Below are positions 1 through 8,598 of a stretch of 64,000 bases of DNA, in pieces. Numbering within the stretch: the first letter of the stretch is position 1; each line of letters starts with the position of its first letter. The position numbers were made by a program, and so were the translations under genes. Source of the stretch: Caballeronia glebae. Lineage in GTDB: Bacteria; Pseudomonadota; Gammaproteobacteria; Burkholderiales; Burkholderiaceae. The notes below the pieces were generated by a model, which was given only the letters and a program-made list of their open reading frames with translations, searched no databases and was not told the origin of the DNA. Location of the stretch: assembly GCF_001545035.1 (NCBI RefSeq), contig NZ_FCOJ02000003.1, positions 62,001 through 126,000 of the forward strand, written 5' to 3'.

Positions 1-194
1 CTTTGCGAGGGATACACGGATGTGACCGTGGCGGTCTCCACGGCCTGCGGGCCGGTAAGACGGAGCGCCACGCCGATGAGCGCAAGTACAATTGCAACGA
101 CGATGACGTAACGAAGCCAGTTGCGCCGGCGCCGCGGCATCGCGGCAGACGGACCCCGGTCGATTTTGAGCTTTGCCAGATCGTGTTCAGCCAA
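1..194 (-). CDS. Efflux periplasmic adaptor (HlyD/MacA-type membrane fusion protein), N-terminus only
   Basis: The reading frame opens after a stop at 288-290 and runs off the left edge. The visible protein is a short charged head (AEHDLAKLKIDR), a basic stretch (PRRRRNW), one membrane segment (LRYVIVVAIVLALIGVAL) and then VETATVTSVYPSQ. A single N-terminal anchor followed by such a beta-strand is the usual opening of periplasmic adaptors that link an inner-membrane pump to an outer-membrane channel. The start is uncertain: TTG at 194 gives the commoner head, ATG at 140 is the only ATG, and neither has a clear ribosome site. The pump partner would lie outside the window, so substrate and pump type are unknown. 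Confidence 0.5.
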   Translation of the reverse strand, partial: MAEHDLAKLKIDRGPSAAMPRRRRNWLRYVIVVAIVLALIGVALRLTGPQAVETATVTSVYPSQ

Positions 195-305
195 TTTATG
201 GACGTGCGCCGCGGGATGGGCCGGCGGATCGGGTGCGGTGAAGGGACGCTCAGTATAGCGCCGTCGATTCGCACATTTACGAAGCCTTTACGTGTTCATC
301 GACAC

Positions 306-1235
306 TCAAACGCCATGCGCGCGCTTCAGATCGTCCGCGATGAAATCGACGAACGCGCGAATCCGCGCCGACATCTGATGCCGTTGCGAATACACCGCGT
401 AAATGTCCGCATTCGGCGTCTCGTGCTCGGGCAGCACGAGCACGAGGCGGCCGTCGTCGAGATAGTCCCTGATGTCCCACTCGGCGCGCATCAGAATGCC
501 GTGCCCTTCCAGCGCCCATTTCACAGCGATCTCGCCATCGTTCGTCGTGAGATTGCCCTTGATGCGCACGGCCTCCGTCTTGCGCGCCGCGCCGCGGCCC
601 GTGCTCAGGCGCCATACGCCGTAGGCTTCGTCGCCCTGACGAATGCCGATGCAGTTATGCCGCGTCAATTCGTGCGGCGTCGCGGGCATGCCGTGCGCGG
701 CAATATACGCAGGCGCCGCGCACAACAGACGCCGGTTCGGCGCAAGGCGTCGCGCGATCACCCGCGTGTCGGGCGGCTCGCCAAAGCGGATGCAGACGTC
801 GAAGGTATCGTCCGTGAGCGGCGGCGGCGCAACTGACAACTGAAGCTGCACCGACACCTGCGGATGCCGCGCGACGAAGCGCGAAATTGCCGGCGCGATG
901 TGACTGCGCCCGAAGCCGAGCGTCGCGTTCACGCGCAGCAGCCCCTTCGGACTCTTTTTCGCGCTGCCGAGCAGTTCGGCCAGTTCGTCGATCTCGTCGA
1001 GAATGCGCCGCGCGTGCTCCAGATACAGCTCGCCTTCGGGCGTGAGCATCATCCGGCGCGTCGTGCGGTTCACGAGCGGCACGCCCGCGCGCGCTTCCAT
1101 CTGCGTGAGACGCTTGCTGACGGCCGCAGCCGTTACGCCCAGTTCGCGCGCCGCCGCGCTCAGGCTGCCCGAGGCGGCAAGCGTCGAGAAAAAGCTCAGA
1201 TCCGAGGGCTGAACGGTGTCCGCCATGACGCTCAC
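306..1235 (-). CDS. LysR-family transcriptional regulator (DmlR/TtuA-like)
   Basis: This 309-residue protein has standard LysR length. The N-terminal winged helix is clear (SLSAAARELGVTAAAVSKRLTQMEARAGVPLVNRTTR divided over residues 24-62), followed by a linker helix and a two-lobed effector domain from about residue 90 (LLRVNATLGFGRSHIAPAISRF). The start is GTG at 1235 or ATG three codons later at 1226. It is divergent from the tartrate/D-malate-type dehydrogenase gene across 113 bases. E. coli DmlR and dmlA have the same arrangement, so it probably activates that gene in response to a hydroxy-diacid. The effector is inferred from the neighbour. Confidence 0.93.
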   Translation of the reverse strand: MSVMADTVQPSDLSFFSTLAASGSLSAAARELGVTAAAVSKRLTQMEARAGVPLVNRTTRRMMLTPEGELYLEHARRILDEIDELAELLGSAKKSPKGLLRVNATLGFGRSHIAPAISRFVARHPQVSVQLQLSVAPPPLTDDTFDVCIRFGEPPDTRVIARRLAPNRRLLCAAPAYIAAHGMPATPHELTRHNCIGIRQGDEAYGVWRLSTGRGAARKTEAVRIKGNLTTNDGEIAVKWALEGHGILMRAEWDIRDYLDDGRLVLVLPEHETPNADIYAVYSQRHQMSARIRAFVDFIADDLKRAHGV

Positions 1236-1348
1236 TTGTGAATAAAAGTTAAAGATGCTTTGAGTTTAGCACCGGTTTCGGCAGCGTAAGTTGGGTAAAG
1301 TGAGCCCACGCTGTAACACACCCGACACATCGAAAACGGAGACGAGAC

Positions 1349-2434
1349 ATGAAGACATATCGCATCGCGACCATTCCCGGCGACGGCATTGGCAAGGAGG
1401 TCGTGCCCGCCGGCCAGCAAGTGCTCGAAGCTTTGGCACGCTGCACGCAAAATTTTGAATTCCAATTCGAAAATTTCGACTGGGGTGCGGACTATTACCG
1501 CCAGCACGGCGTGATGATGCCCGCCGATGGTCTCGACGCGATTCGCGACAAGGACGCGATCCTCTTCGGCTCCGCCGGCGACCCGGACGTGCCCGATCAC
1601 ATCACGCTGTGGGGCCTGCGCCTGAAGATCTGCCAGGGCCTCGACCAGTACGCCAACGTGCGCCCGACGCGCATCCTGCCGGGCATCGACGGGCCGCTCA
1701 AGCGCTGCAAGCCCGAGGATCTGAACTGGGTGATCGTGCGCGAGAACTCGGAAGGGGAATACTCCGGCGTCGGCGGCCGCGTGCATCAGGGCCATCCGAT
1801 CGAGGCGGCGACCGATGTGTCGATCCTCACGCGCGCCGGGGTCGAACGCATTATGCGTTTTGCATTCAAACTCGCGCAGTCGCGTCCGCGCAAGTTGCTG
1901 ACCGTCATTACCAAGAGCAACGCGCAACGTCACGCGATGGTCATGTGGGACGAGATCGCGCTCACGATCTCGAAGGAATTCCCCGACGTGAAGTGGGACA
2001 AGGAACTCGTCGATGCCGCCACCGCGCGCATGGTCAACCGTCCGGCCACGCTCGACACCATCGTCGCCACGAATCTGCATGCCGACATCCTGAGCGACCT
2101 GGCCGCCGCGCTCGCGGGCAGCCTCGGGATCGCGCCGACCGGCAATATCGATCCGGAGCGCCGCTATGCGTCGATGTTCGAGCCGATCCACGGCTCCGCG
2201 TTCGACATCATGGGCAAAGGTCTCGCCAATCCGATCGGCACGTTCTGGTCCGTCGTGATGCTGCTCGAACACCTCGGCGAATTCGAAGCCGCGAAACGCG
2301 TAATGGCCGCGGTCGAAGCGGTCACGGCCGATCCCGCGCTGCATACCGGCGATCTCGGCGGCAAGGCGACGACCGCGCAAGTGACGGCCGCCGTGTGCGC
2401 CTTCGTCGAGCGCGTGGAAGCCGCCGCCGCGTAA
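1349..2434 (+). CDS. ttuC: Tartrate dehydrogenase/decarboxylase or D-malate dehydrogenase (TtuC/DmlA family)
   Basis: This 361-residue protein has the usual length of NAD-dependent beta-decarboxylating dehydrogenases of the isopropylmalate/isocitrate superfamily. Visible landmarks are IPGDGIGKEV near the start, the substrate segment DQYANVRPTR, the ENSEGEYSGVGGRV loop, the KSNAQ lysine, the metal-binding aspartates around ATNLHADILSDL and the cofactor motif EPIHGSAFDIMGKGLANPIG. Family members oxidise tartrate, D-malate or isopropylmalate in the cytoplasm. Paralogy to leuB is possible, but the divergent LysR gene and downstream MFS carrier favour hydroxy-diacid use. A GGAGAC ribosome site precedes the ATG. 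Confidence 0.92.
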   Translation: MKTYRIATIPGDGIGKEVVPAGQQVLEALARCTQNFEFQFENFDWGADYYRQHGVMMPADGLDAIRDKDAILFGSAGDPDVPDHITLWGLRLKICQGLDQYANVRPTRILPGIDGPLKRCKPEDLNWVIVRENSEGEYSGVGGRVHQGHPIEAATDVSILTRAGVERIMRFAFKLAQSRPRKLLTVITKSNAQRHAMVMWDEIALTISKEFPDVKWDKELVDAATARMVNRPATLDTIVATNLHADILSDLAAALAGSLGIAPTGNIDPERRYASMFEPIHGSAFDIMGKGLANPIGTFWSVVMLLEHLGEFEAAKRVMAAVEAVTADPALHTGDLGGKATTAQVTAAVCAFVERVEAAAA

Positions 2435-2555
2435 CGACCCCCAGAATCCGGCCGCATCACGCGGCCGTCACGCCTGACGCGCGATGCCATGCACATCGCG
2501 CGCAGGGAACGCGCATGCCTTCGCTGCGCGTATTTTCCTCAACAGGAGGAGACAC

Positions 2556-3875
2556 ATGCAACCCTGCACCGAATCCGGCGTCGAAGCTCGCGTATCGCGC
2601 AAGCTCGCGTGGCGCATCATTCCGTTCGTGATGCTGCTCTACTTCGTCAGTTTTCTCGACCGCGTCAACGTGGGTTTCGCCGCGATGACGATGAACAAGG
2701 CCATCGGCCTTTCGCCCACCGCGTTCGGTCTCGGCGGCGGGCTGTTCTTCATCGGCTACTTTCTGTTCGAAGTGCCGTCGAACCTGATTCTGCACAAGGT
2801 GGGCGCGCGCATCTGGATCGCGCGCGTGATGGTGACGTGGGGCATCGTGTCGGTGGCCTCCGCGTTCGTCACGGGACCGACGAGCTTCTACGTATTGCGC
2901 TTTCTGCTCGGCGTCGCCGAAGCGGGCTTCTTTCCCGGCGTGATCCTGTATCTGAGCTTGTGGTTCCCCGCCAAGCAACGCGCGGTCGCGGCCGCATGGT
3001 TCATGGCCGCCGCGCCGATTTCGACGGCGATCGGCTCGCCGCTCTCCGGCGCGATCATGCAGTTGCCGCCGATGTTCGGCCTCGCCGACTGGCAGATCCT
3101 CTATGTCATCGAAGCGTTGCCCGCGATCGTGCTCGGCTTCGTCGTGCTCCGGTTTCTGACGGACTCGCCCGCGAAGGCGCACTGGCTTGCGACCGATGAA
3201 CGCGAATGGCTCATCGCCAAGCTGAAAGCCGAAGCCGATGAGAAGCAGTCGCACGCAGGCCATACCGCGGGCGCATGGAGTGCGCTGCGCGATCCGCGTG
3301 TGCTGGCGCTCGCGCTGATTTACTTCGGCACCTCGGCGGGACTCTATACGCTTGGGCTGTGGGCGCCGCTCATCATTCGTCAATACGGTTTCAGCGCGCT
3401 GGAGACGGGGTTCATCACCGGGATTCCGAGCGTGATCGCAGTCGTCGCGATGATTCTTTGGGCAAAGCATTCGGACCGTACGCAAGAGCGCACGTGGCAC
3501 GTCGTGATTCCTTGCGCGCTTGCCTGTATCGGATTCATCTTCGCGGGTCAGGCGAGCACGGCGCTCTTCGTGATCCTCGCGCTCATCGTCGTGAACGTGG
3601 GTATCAGCGCGGCCAAAGCGCCGCTCTGGGCAATGCCGAGCATGTTCCTCTCGGGCGCGGGCGCGGCGGCGGGTATCGCGATGATCAACTCGATCGGCAA
3701 CCTCGGCGGCTTCGTCGGACCGTTCGCGATCGGCTGGCTCAAGAACACGACGGGCAGCTATTCGGCGGGCTTGTATGTGGTCGGCGCGACGCTCGCGATG
3801 TCCTCAGTGATCACGCTCTTGTTGAGTCGCAAGGCGAAGAACGACGAACGACATGCGGCGACGGCAAGAACATAG
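2556..3875 (+). CDS. MFS transporter of the anion:cation symporter type (TtuB-like)
   Basis: The 439-residue protein has about 12 hydrophobic segments and the ACS-family opening VMLLYFVSFLDRVNVGFAAMTMN, whose DRVNVG signature is typical of tartrate, phthalate and hexuronate carriers. An acidic/basic cytoplasmic loop (KLKAEADEKQSHAGH) separates the two six-helix halves. ATG 2556 is preferred because AGGAGGAGA lies just upstream, although the frame is open further 5 prime. It follows the dehydrogenase by about 120 bases on the same strand and probably imports its substrate. A strong hairpin terminator follows the stop. Confidence 0.92.
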   Translation: MQPCTESGVEARVSRKLAWRIIPFVMLLYFVSFLDRVNVGFAAMTMNKAIGLSPTAFGLGGGLFFIGYFLFEVPSNLILHKVGARIWIARVMVTWGIVSVASAFVTGPTSFYVLRFLLGVAEAGFFPGVILYLSLWFPAKQRAVAAAWFMAAAPISTAIGSPLSGAIMQLPPMFGLADWQILYVIEALPAIVLGFVVLRFLTDSPAKAHWLATDEREWLIAKLKAEADEKQSHAGHTAGAWSALRDPRVLALALIYFGTSAGLYTLGLWAPLIIRQYGFSALETGFITGIPSVIAVVAMILWAKHSDRTQERTWHVVIPCALACIGFIFAGQASTALFVILALIVVNVGISAAKAPLWAMPSMFLSGAGAAAGIAMINSIGNLGGFVGPFAIGWLKNTTGSYSAGLYVVGATLAMSSVITLLLSRKAKNDERHAATART

Positions 3876-3888
3876 TCGGCATCTTCGT

Positions 3889-4440
3889 TCAACTAAAAAG
3901 AGCGGCACGTGCCGCTCTTTTTTTTGAACCCAACGCCACCCGCTCCGGCTCATCCGGCTCGAACCAATCGGGGTTACGTTCCGCGATGGGATGCAGCGAC
4001 ACCAGAAGTTCGCGCAGATGCGCGCGCATGGCTTCCTCGGCGCCATCGGGATCATGCGCCTTCAATGCGCTCACGATCCGCGCATGTTGCTTGATGAGCA
4101 GATCGAGCGGCGCTACGTCAGGCAAGCTCAGATACCGCACGCGATCCATCTGCGCCTTGATGTCCTGAATCGTGTCCCATGCGGCCACGCAGTCGATCGA
4201 TTGCGCGATCTGCATGTGGAACTGCTCGTCGAGCATGAGAAAGGCGCTGGTGTCGTTCGCTTTCGATGCGCTCTTCTGCTCGCGAAGATTCGCGGCGAGA
4301 TCGTCGAGTTGAGAATCGGTGATGGCGAGCGTGGCCTTGCGCGCGACCGCCGTTCCAATCGCCTCGCGAATGAAATGCCCTTCGCGCACCTGACGTGGCG
4401 CGATCTTCTTCACGAAGGTGCCGCGCTGTGGCAACACTTG
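3889..4440 (-). pseudogene. GntR-family regulator lacking its DNA-binding domain (remnant)
   Basis: The reading frame holds an intact FCD effector domain (REGHFIREAIGTAVARKATLAIT, LDEQFHMQIAQSIDC, KQHARIVSALKAHDPDGAEEAMRAHL). The winged helix is missing apart from its last strand, VLPQRGTFVKKI. Upstream of about 4440 the opposite strand changes abruptly to aldehyde dehydrogenase sequence, so the 5 prime half was deleted. An open frame continues to 4482 but those residues do not resemble a GntR helix-turn-helix. Such a protein could not bind DNA, although an expressed FCD fragment could still dimerise. The 3 prime end runs through the terminator at 3895-3926. Confidence 0.8.
3895..3926 (+). 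terminator. Rho-independent terminator, bidirectional palindrome
   Basis: An uninterrupted inverted repeat, AAAAAGAGCGGCA over TGCCGCTCTTTTT with a two-base centre, ends in a run of T. It lies 20 bases after the MFS stop and has A and T tracts on both sides, so it could stop transcription from either strand. It also falls inside the last codons of the opposite-strand GntR remnant, whose tail KKRAARAALFS is therefore terminator sequence translated. Confidence 0.85.
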
Positions 4441-4445
4441 CAGCA

Positions 4446-4664
4446 CGCATCGTTTGCGGCGGCAAGGCGCACACGGCGGCATGCGTGCTCGCGCATGAGG
4501 AAACCTTCGAGCCGGTGGCGGCGCTGTTCCGTTTCGATAGGGAAGAAGAAGCGATCCAGGCCGCGAACGATGCCAATTTCGGTCTTGCCGCGTATTTCTA
4601 TTCGCACGACATCGGCCGTGTGTGGCGGGTGGCGGGAATCATCTCGACCGAGGCGGCGGTGTGA
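4446..4664 (+). pseudogene. Eroded aldehyde dehydrogenase fragment
   Basis: About 72 residues are recognisable as the C-terminal part of an NAD(P)-aldehyde dehydrogenase of the succinate-semialdehyde type: GGKAH, then HEETFEPVAALFRFDREEEA, then NDANFGLAAYFYSHDIGRVWRVA, then GIISTEAA and a stop. Compared with the family, the catalytic core, about 20 residues after GGKAH, about a dozen after WRVA, and the final FGG-containing tail are all absent. The losses keep the frame. With the GntR remnant on the other strand it forms a deletion scar, probably what remains of a formerly divergent regulator/enzyme pair. Confidence 0.75.
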
Positions 4665-5146
4665 GAGAGTCGGGCCTCGCGCGCGACGGGCCGAAGTACG
4701 GACTCGATGAATAACCCGAAACGAACAACATGATGGTGGGTGTATTAGCTGACAAAACTGTAAGCCGAACACTCCCCACGCGACCTGCGCCGGCTGGCCG
4801 CGCGCGTTGCCTGTTCCGGGTGGAAGCCGTCACGTGAGAGCGTGGCGGCTTTTTTGTTTCCCGGGCGCTCACAGTCAGTCCATCCGCATTCGTGCGCGGC
4901 CAATCGTCGCTAGGCCTGCGTGGCCGAGAACCCGCCACAGGAAAGGGCTTGACCGGCGACAACTCAAGGCGACTTACGACTTTCTCTGACGTCGTGTTCA
5001 ACTTAACCTGTCGCGTTCCTAAACACCTGCTCATCACCACTCCTCCATTCGGCATTGCCTTTCGCTCCCCGCCGCTGACGCCACGTCTTCTGTGCAAGTT
5101 CTGTACAGGTGGCCCCCGATCTCTCGCACTTGTTGTCCCGCAGCCC
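4665..5146. other. 482-base spacer without a supported gene
   Basis: I find no convincing coding frame here. The spacer contains one strong terminator hairpin at 4824-4857. The roughly 150 bases before it could be the transcript that the hairpin ends, possibly a small RNA, since the aldehyde dehydrogenase remnant upstream is unlikely to need a terminator. The remaining 290 bases lead into the SpecificRecomb gene and form an in-frame extension of it without family-like residues. Confidence 0.5.
4824..4857 (+). terminator. Rho-independent terminator
   Basis: The stem AGCCGTCACG pairs with CGTGGCGGCT (one G-T pair) around a six-base loop and is followed immediately by TTTTTTG. It reads on the plus strand. 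No intact gene precedes it within 900 bases. Confidence 0.75.
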
Positions 5147-7240
5147 ATGAAGAATCCCGTCGCTCCCGAAGATCACCAGTCGGCTTTCGAGTCTGTCCTG
5201 AGTCGTTCGGCTCGCGTTCACGAACCCGATATCGCGCTCCTGAACGACGTTGTCAGTTGCATGCGCCCACCCCGAGCAAATGACGGCGATGCGGCCCGGC
5301 ACGCAATCCACACGCTCTGCGAACTGCTGGAACGGAACGACCAATATCGGGCGCGGCTACGCGGTGCGCTGTGGCGTCTGATGACGGAGCGCAGACAAGT
5401 GGCGCTCTACGCGGACGTCGGCATTTTTCCGAATCGCGGCTTTGTCACGGAAGTTGCGCGCCGTCTCGCCCGCAGCACGCTGCTGCCCGATCTCTTCGAT
5501 TTGTCACAGTTATGCGATGTGATCGCCAAGGTCTTCAAACGGGCAAGCGATCAACTGTGGGTTCGAGAGGCCGGCACTCAGGCGTGGACCCGGCTGCTGC
5601 AAGCGCTGCGCTTCGACGAGGCGTCCGAGCCGAATGGCGCTTGCGACGCGCAGGGCTCCGTGCGGCCGCTACACCAGTTACTCGAAGCGTTGCGGGTGCT
5701 CTCTTACCGTATCGCAGCCATTGGTCTGGAGCGGGAGGTGCGTCGGCACGATCCCACGCTCAATTCGGGGCGTTCGCCATTCATGGCGCAAAACCAGGAA
5801 ATGATCGCGTATCTCGCGCGCTTCGACATGGCGTCGAACGCCGCGCTTTTGCCCGCCGTCGATCCTTGTGGCCACGGCAATGCGATCCAAATGCGCGCTG
5901 AGGGCGAGGACGCGCAACGTCTCACGGCGCTACTGAACGAATGCCGCGCGGTGGGCGACCGCATTCGCATGCGCGCCGCGCAGACCGGCACGAGCGTTTC
6001 GTTGACGCTGCATCTGCTGCGCCTGAACCAGCATCTGGCGCGTGCGGAAAGACTGATCGACCTGACGAGCGCCCTGGGTGAAAAGCGCGGCGCGGAAATC
6101 GAGCTGCCCATGATCGCCGACCTGGGTTCCGAACTGATTCAAGCGGAATGTTGCCGCAATAATCTGCACGATTATTTCCGGCAGAACGTCGAGTTGATCG
6201 CACTGCGTGTCACGGAGAACGCCGGACGTGCGGGCGAGCACTATATAACGTCGAACCGCAGGGACTATTTTGCGTTGCTGCGTTCCGCGCTGCTCGGCGG
6301 CTTTCTGATCGGCTTCATGTCTGCAATCAAGTTCATGATCGTGGGACTCGATTGGACGCCGCTTAACAAATCGATTGCCTTCGGCCTCAACTATGGCCTT
6401 GGCTTTGTCCTGATTCACCTCTTGCATGGCATCGTAGCCACCAAACAGCCGGCGATGACGGCTCATGCACTCGCTGCCGCGATCAAGGACAACAGTCGCA
6501 AGGGCGGGCGCGACCTCGGACATCTGGTGACGCTGATCGTGCGGACCATGCGCAGCCAGACGGCGGCGATTCTCGGCAACGTCGTACTTGCAGTGCCCGT
6601 GTCGATAGCGATCGCTCTCGCGTACCAGAAAGTGATGGGGCATCCGTTCATCAGCCCCCCGGCAGCGACGGAACTGCTCAAGGAGGTGGCCTTCCGGCCG
6701 TCCACGCTTTTCTATGCCGCAATCGCGGGCGTGTGCCTCTTTCTTGCCGGTCAGATCAACGGGTATTGCGACAACATGTGTTCCTATGAACGCATCCCCG
6801 AGCGCATCATGCATATCCGCTGGGCGCGCCGCATGTTCGGCGAACGTCGCCTCCAGCGAATCGCCAACTATGTGAAAGACAACCTCGGCGCGTTAATCGG
6901 CAACTTCGTTTTCGGCTTCATGTTGAGCGGCGTCTGGGCGCTCGGCATGCTGTTCGACTTGCCGCTCGACGTCCGGCACGTCGCGTTCGTGTCCACCTAC
7001 TCGGGTTTCGCCAACGTCTCGCTCAACTTCGCGGCGCCTCACTCGCTCATGTTGGCAGCCGTCGTGGGCACCTGGGCCATCGGAACGTTGAACCTGTTCG
7101 TCAGCTTCAGCCTTGCAATGTGCGTCGCGCTGCGCTCGCGCGGCGTGACACTTGCAGAGACACGCCAGCTCTTGCGCGACGTGCTGCTGCGCCTGCGCCG
7201 TTACCCGAGCGAATTCTTCTTCCCCCCTCAATCGCACTAG
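5147..7240 (+). CDS. SpecificRecomb-family integral membrane protein ('site-specific recombinase', PF10136 type)
   Basis: The 697-residue protein begins MKNPVAPEDHQSAFESVL. Its first two thirds are soluble and helical, with a putative all-alpha region up to about residue 370. The C-terminal part has several membrane segments (LLRSALLGGFLIGFMSAIKF, GLNYGLGFVLIHLLHGIV, AAILGNVVLAVPVSIAIALAY, FYAAIAGVCLFLAGQINGY, LIGNFVFGFMLSGVWALGML). Betaproteobacterial homologues are labelled site-specific recombinases by historical annotation, but I see no serine- or tyrosine-recombinase catalytic residues, and the membrane architecture argues against that function. ATG 5147 is chosen over upstream in-frame codons because family similarity starts there. 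Confidence 0.85.
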   Translation: MKNPVAPEDHQSAFESVLSRSARVHEPDIALLNDVVSCMRPPRANDGDAARHAIHTLCELLERNDQYRARLRGALWRLMTERRQVALYADVGIFPNRGFVTEVARRLARSTLLPDLFDLSQLCDVIAKVFKRASDQLWVREAGTQAWTRLLQALRFDEASEPNGACDAQGSVRPLHQLLEALRVLSYRIAAIGLEREVRRHDPTLNSGRSPFMAQNQEMIAYLARFDMASNAALLPAVDPCGHGNAIQMRAEGEDAQRLTALLNECRAVGDRIRMRAAQTGTSVSLTLHLLRLNQHLARAERLIDLTSALGEKRGAEIELPMIADLGSELIQAECCRNNLHDYFRQNVELIALRVTENAGRAGEHYITSNRRDYFALLRSALLGGFLIGFMSAIKFMIVGLDWTPLNKSIAFGLNYGLGFVLIHLLHGIVATKQPAMTAHALAAAIKDNSRKGGRDLGHLVTLIVRTMRSQTAAILGNVVLAVPVSIAIALAYQKVMGHPFISPPAATELLKEVAFRPSTLFYAAIAGVCLFLAGQINGYCDNMCSYERIPERIMHIRWARRMFGERRLQRIANYVKDNLGALIGNFVFGFMLSGVWALGMLFDLPLDVRHVAFVSTYSGFANVSLNFAAPHSLMLAAVVGTWAIGTLNLFVSFSLAMCVALRSRGVTLAETRQLLRDVLLRLRRYPSEFFFPPQSH

Positions 7241-7717
7241 TCCGCGGAGCCGGGCGCATATCGGGGCCCGGCTAAATCCGTAGCACGCAGAAGCCGTTGC
7301 AGACTGCCGAACACGCCGATTTGCATGTCGATGTGTTCGAACACGTCGATCGTGATGGGTCTTTCGAAGGGTGCCGTGACCGCTGCGACGTTGACGTGAA
7401 GGCAAGCAGCCGGCTCTGCCCGACGCAAACTATCGCGTCGCGGCGGCGCCCGCGGTAGTTGCTGTAGTCGCCGAAGACGCGACCACGCCGGAAAGCCTCT
7501 TCGATGCACTCCCCGCCGTGAACGAAGTCTTCCCTGCATCGCTGGCACGCAATCCGGTTCTTCGCGATGCGCTTCTGCGCGCGGCGACGAAATTCGAGGA
7601 AGGCGCGCTCGCGGCGATCAATGAATACGCGCGAATGGATTGAATTCATTATCACGCGTGCAAAATACCGATCGGCTCGCTTCGTTTTAAGATAGCCACT
7701 TCCATCACGATCGGCGG
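7241..7717. other. 477-base spacer holding a coding remnant
   Basis: Between the SpecificRecomb stop and the next gene there is no complete gene. A remnant open frame at 7395-7643 is annotated separately. A minus-strand frame over 7241-7440 (reading TIDVFEHIDMQIGVFGSLQRLL) has protein-like composition but no family I recognise and no ribosome site. The last 75 bases are AT-richer and probably hold the promoter of the exported protein at 7718. Confidence 0.45.
7395..7643 (+). pseudogene. C-terminal gene remnant, possibly of a mannitol/mannonate-dehydrogenase-like protein
   Basis: An open frame bounded upstream by a stop at 7392-7394 reads ...VVAVVAEDATTPESLFDALPAVNEVFP and then ASLARNPVLRDALLRAATKF before TGA at 7641. 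Codon use and residue pattern look like a genuine protein tail. The helix pattern resembles the C-terminus of long-chain mannitol dehydrogenase-type enzymes, but I would not insist on that. There is no start codon with a ribosome site and no upstream domain, so it is probably a decayed gene end. Confidence 0.35.
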
Positions 7718-8575
7718 ATGCGCCAGGAGTGGCATGTGTATTTATTGAAACGTGGACGTAGCACTGCGCTTTGCATCGCCTGCTCGTTGTCATGCGTGTC
7801 GGTGTCCGCTTTCGCGGCGACGGCGGGCGCCTCCGCCGCGCCGCGCGGCGCCCATGCGGGCAGCGCTGTCGAGGTCGCAAGCGGCGTAACTGGGCAAGGC
7901 ATCATGTCGGTCGATGCGCTCGCGCCCAATTTCACGGGCGATGATCCCGAACACGTCCGCGACGCGCTCGCCGGTCATCCCGCACCGGGACAGCCGGCGT
8001 CGATCACGAGCCGCGTGCGGGCGTTTCTTTCGCGTCCATTTACCAAGGCGCAGCATGCCGCCAGCCAATCGAGCGCGCGAGCAGATCGCACGTTCACGTT
8101 CGTCATTCCGGTTTCCTACGGCGTGCGCTATCTGTCGAAGAAGAAGGTGCTGACCGTGAACGTCTCGCTGGCGGCGTCCGAAGATCCCTCCGCCATTCTG
8201 CTCAAGGAAACGGTGAAGGGGCAAAGCGGCCGCAAGCTCGTCGTCGCGGCCGAAGCAAAGGAAAAGGGCTTCGTTCAGACCTTCGACAGCATTCAATTGA
8301 AGCAGGAAGGCAGCGCCAGAACGACCGTCCGCTTCAGCGCGGTGCTCCCGAACTTCGATCACGAGCACGGCAACGGCGACTTCGCGATCGTGCTCATCTG
8401 CACGCTTGCGCCGCCCTATCTGACCGACGACATCGAGCACAGCGCGCCCACCGACGAAGAACCCACGGATATCACGCGCCGAACATCGACGTTGCATGGA
8501 CATGTCGATGCAGCCTGGCTCATCGACCGCAATGAAGGCACGATCATTTCGAAGCGGCTGCGCCTCGTGAAGTGA
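7718..8575 (+). CDS. Hypothetical exported protein
   Basis: The 285-residue protein has an N-terminal signal peptide (hydrophobic STALCIACSLSCVSVSAFA with likely cleavage after AFA-A). The mature part consists of beta-rich, lysine-containing segments such as FTFVIPVSYGVRYLSKKKVLTVNVSLAAS, followed by a cysteine-bearing FAIVLICTLAPPYLTDDI and a C-terminal VDAAWLIDRNEGTIISKRLRLV. I do not recognise a family. It is probably periplasmic or surface exposed. It converges with the M81 peptidase gene, from which it is separated by 23 bases. Confidence 0.75.
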   Translation: MRQEWHVYLLKRGRSTALCIACSLSCVSVSAFAATAGASAAPRGAHAGSAVEVASGVTGQGIMSVDALAPNFTGDDPEHVRDALAGHPAPGQPASITSRVRAFLSRPFTKAQHAASQSSARADRTFTFVIPVSYGVRYLSKKKVLTVNVSLAASEDPSAILLKETVKGQSGRKLVVAAEAKEKGFVQTFDSIQLKQEGSARTTVRFSAVLPNFDHEHGNGDFAIVLICTLAPPYLTDDIEHSAPTDEEPTDITRRTSTLHGHVDAAWLIDRNEGTIISKRLRLVK

Positions 8576-8598
8576 GACGCGCGCCGCTTTCGCGTCGA

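Noticed and set aside
1232..2380. Long minus-strand open frame opposite the ttuC dehydrogenase gene
   Set aside because: Its translation is Arg/His-rich without motifs, typical of antisense frames in GC-rich genes; the plus-strand protein is clearly real.
5147..7240. Evidence of a mobile element from the recombinase-family name
   Set aside because: There are no catalytic residues, attachment sites, or flanking repeats; the name is historical.
7241..7548. Minus-strand small gene reading TIDVFEHIDMQIGVFG
   Set aside because: No ribosome site, no recognisable family and it overlaps a plus-strand remnant; kept only as a note in the spacer entry.
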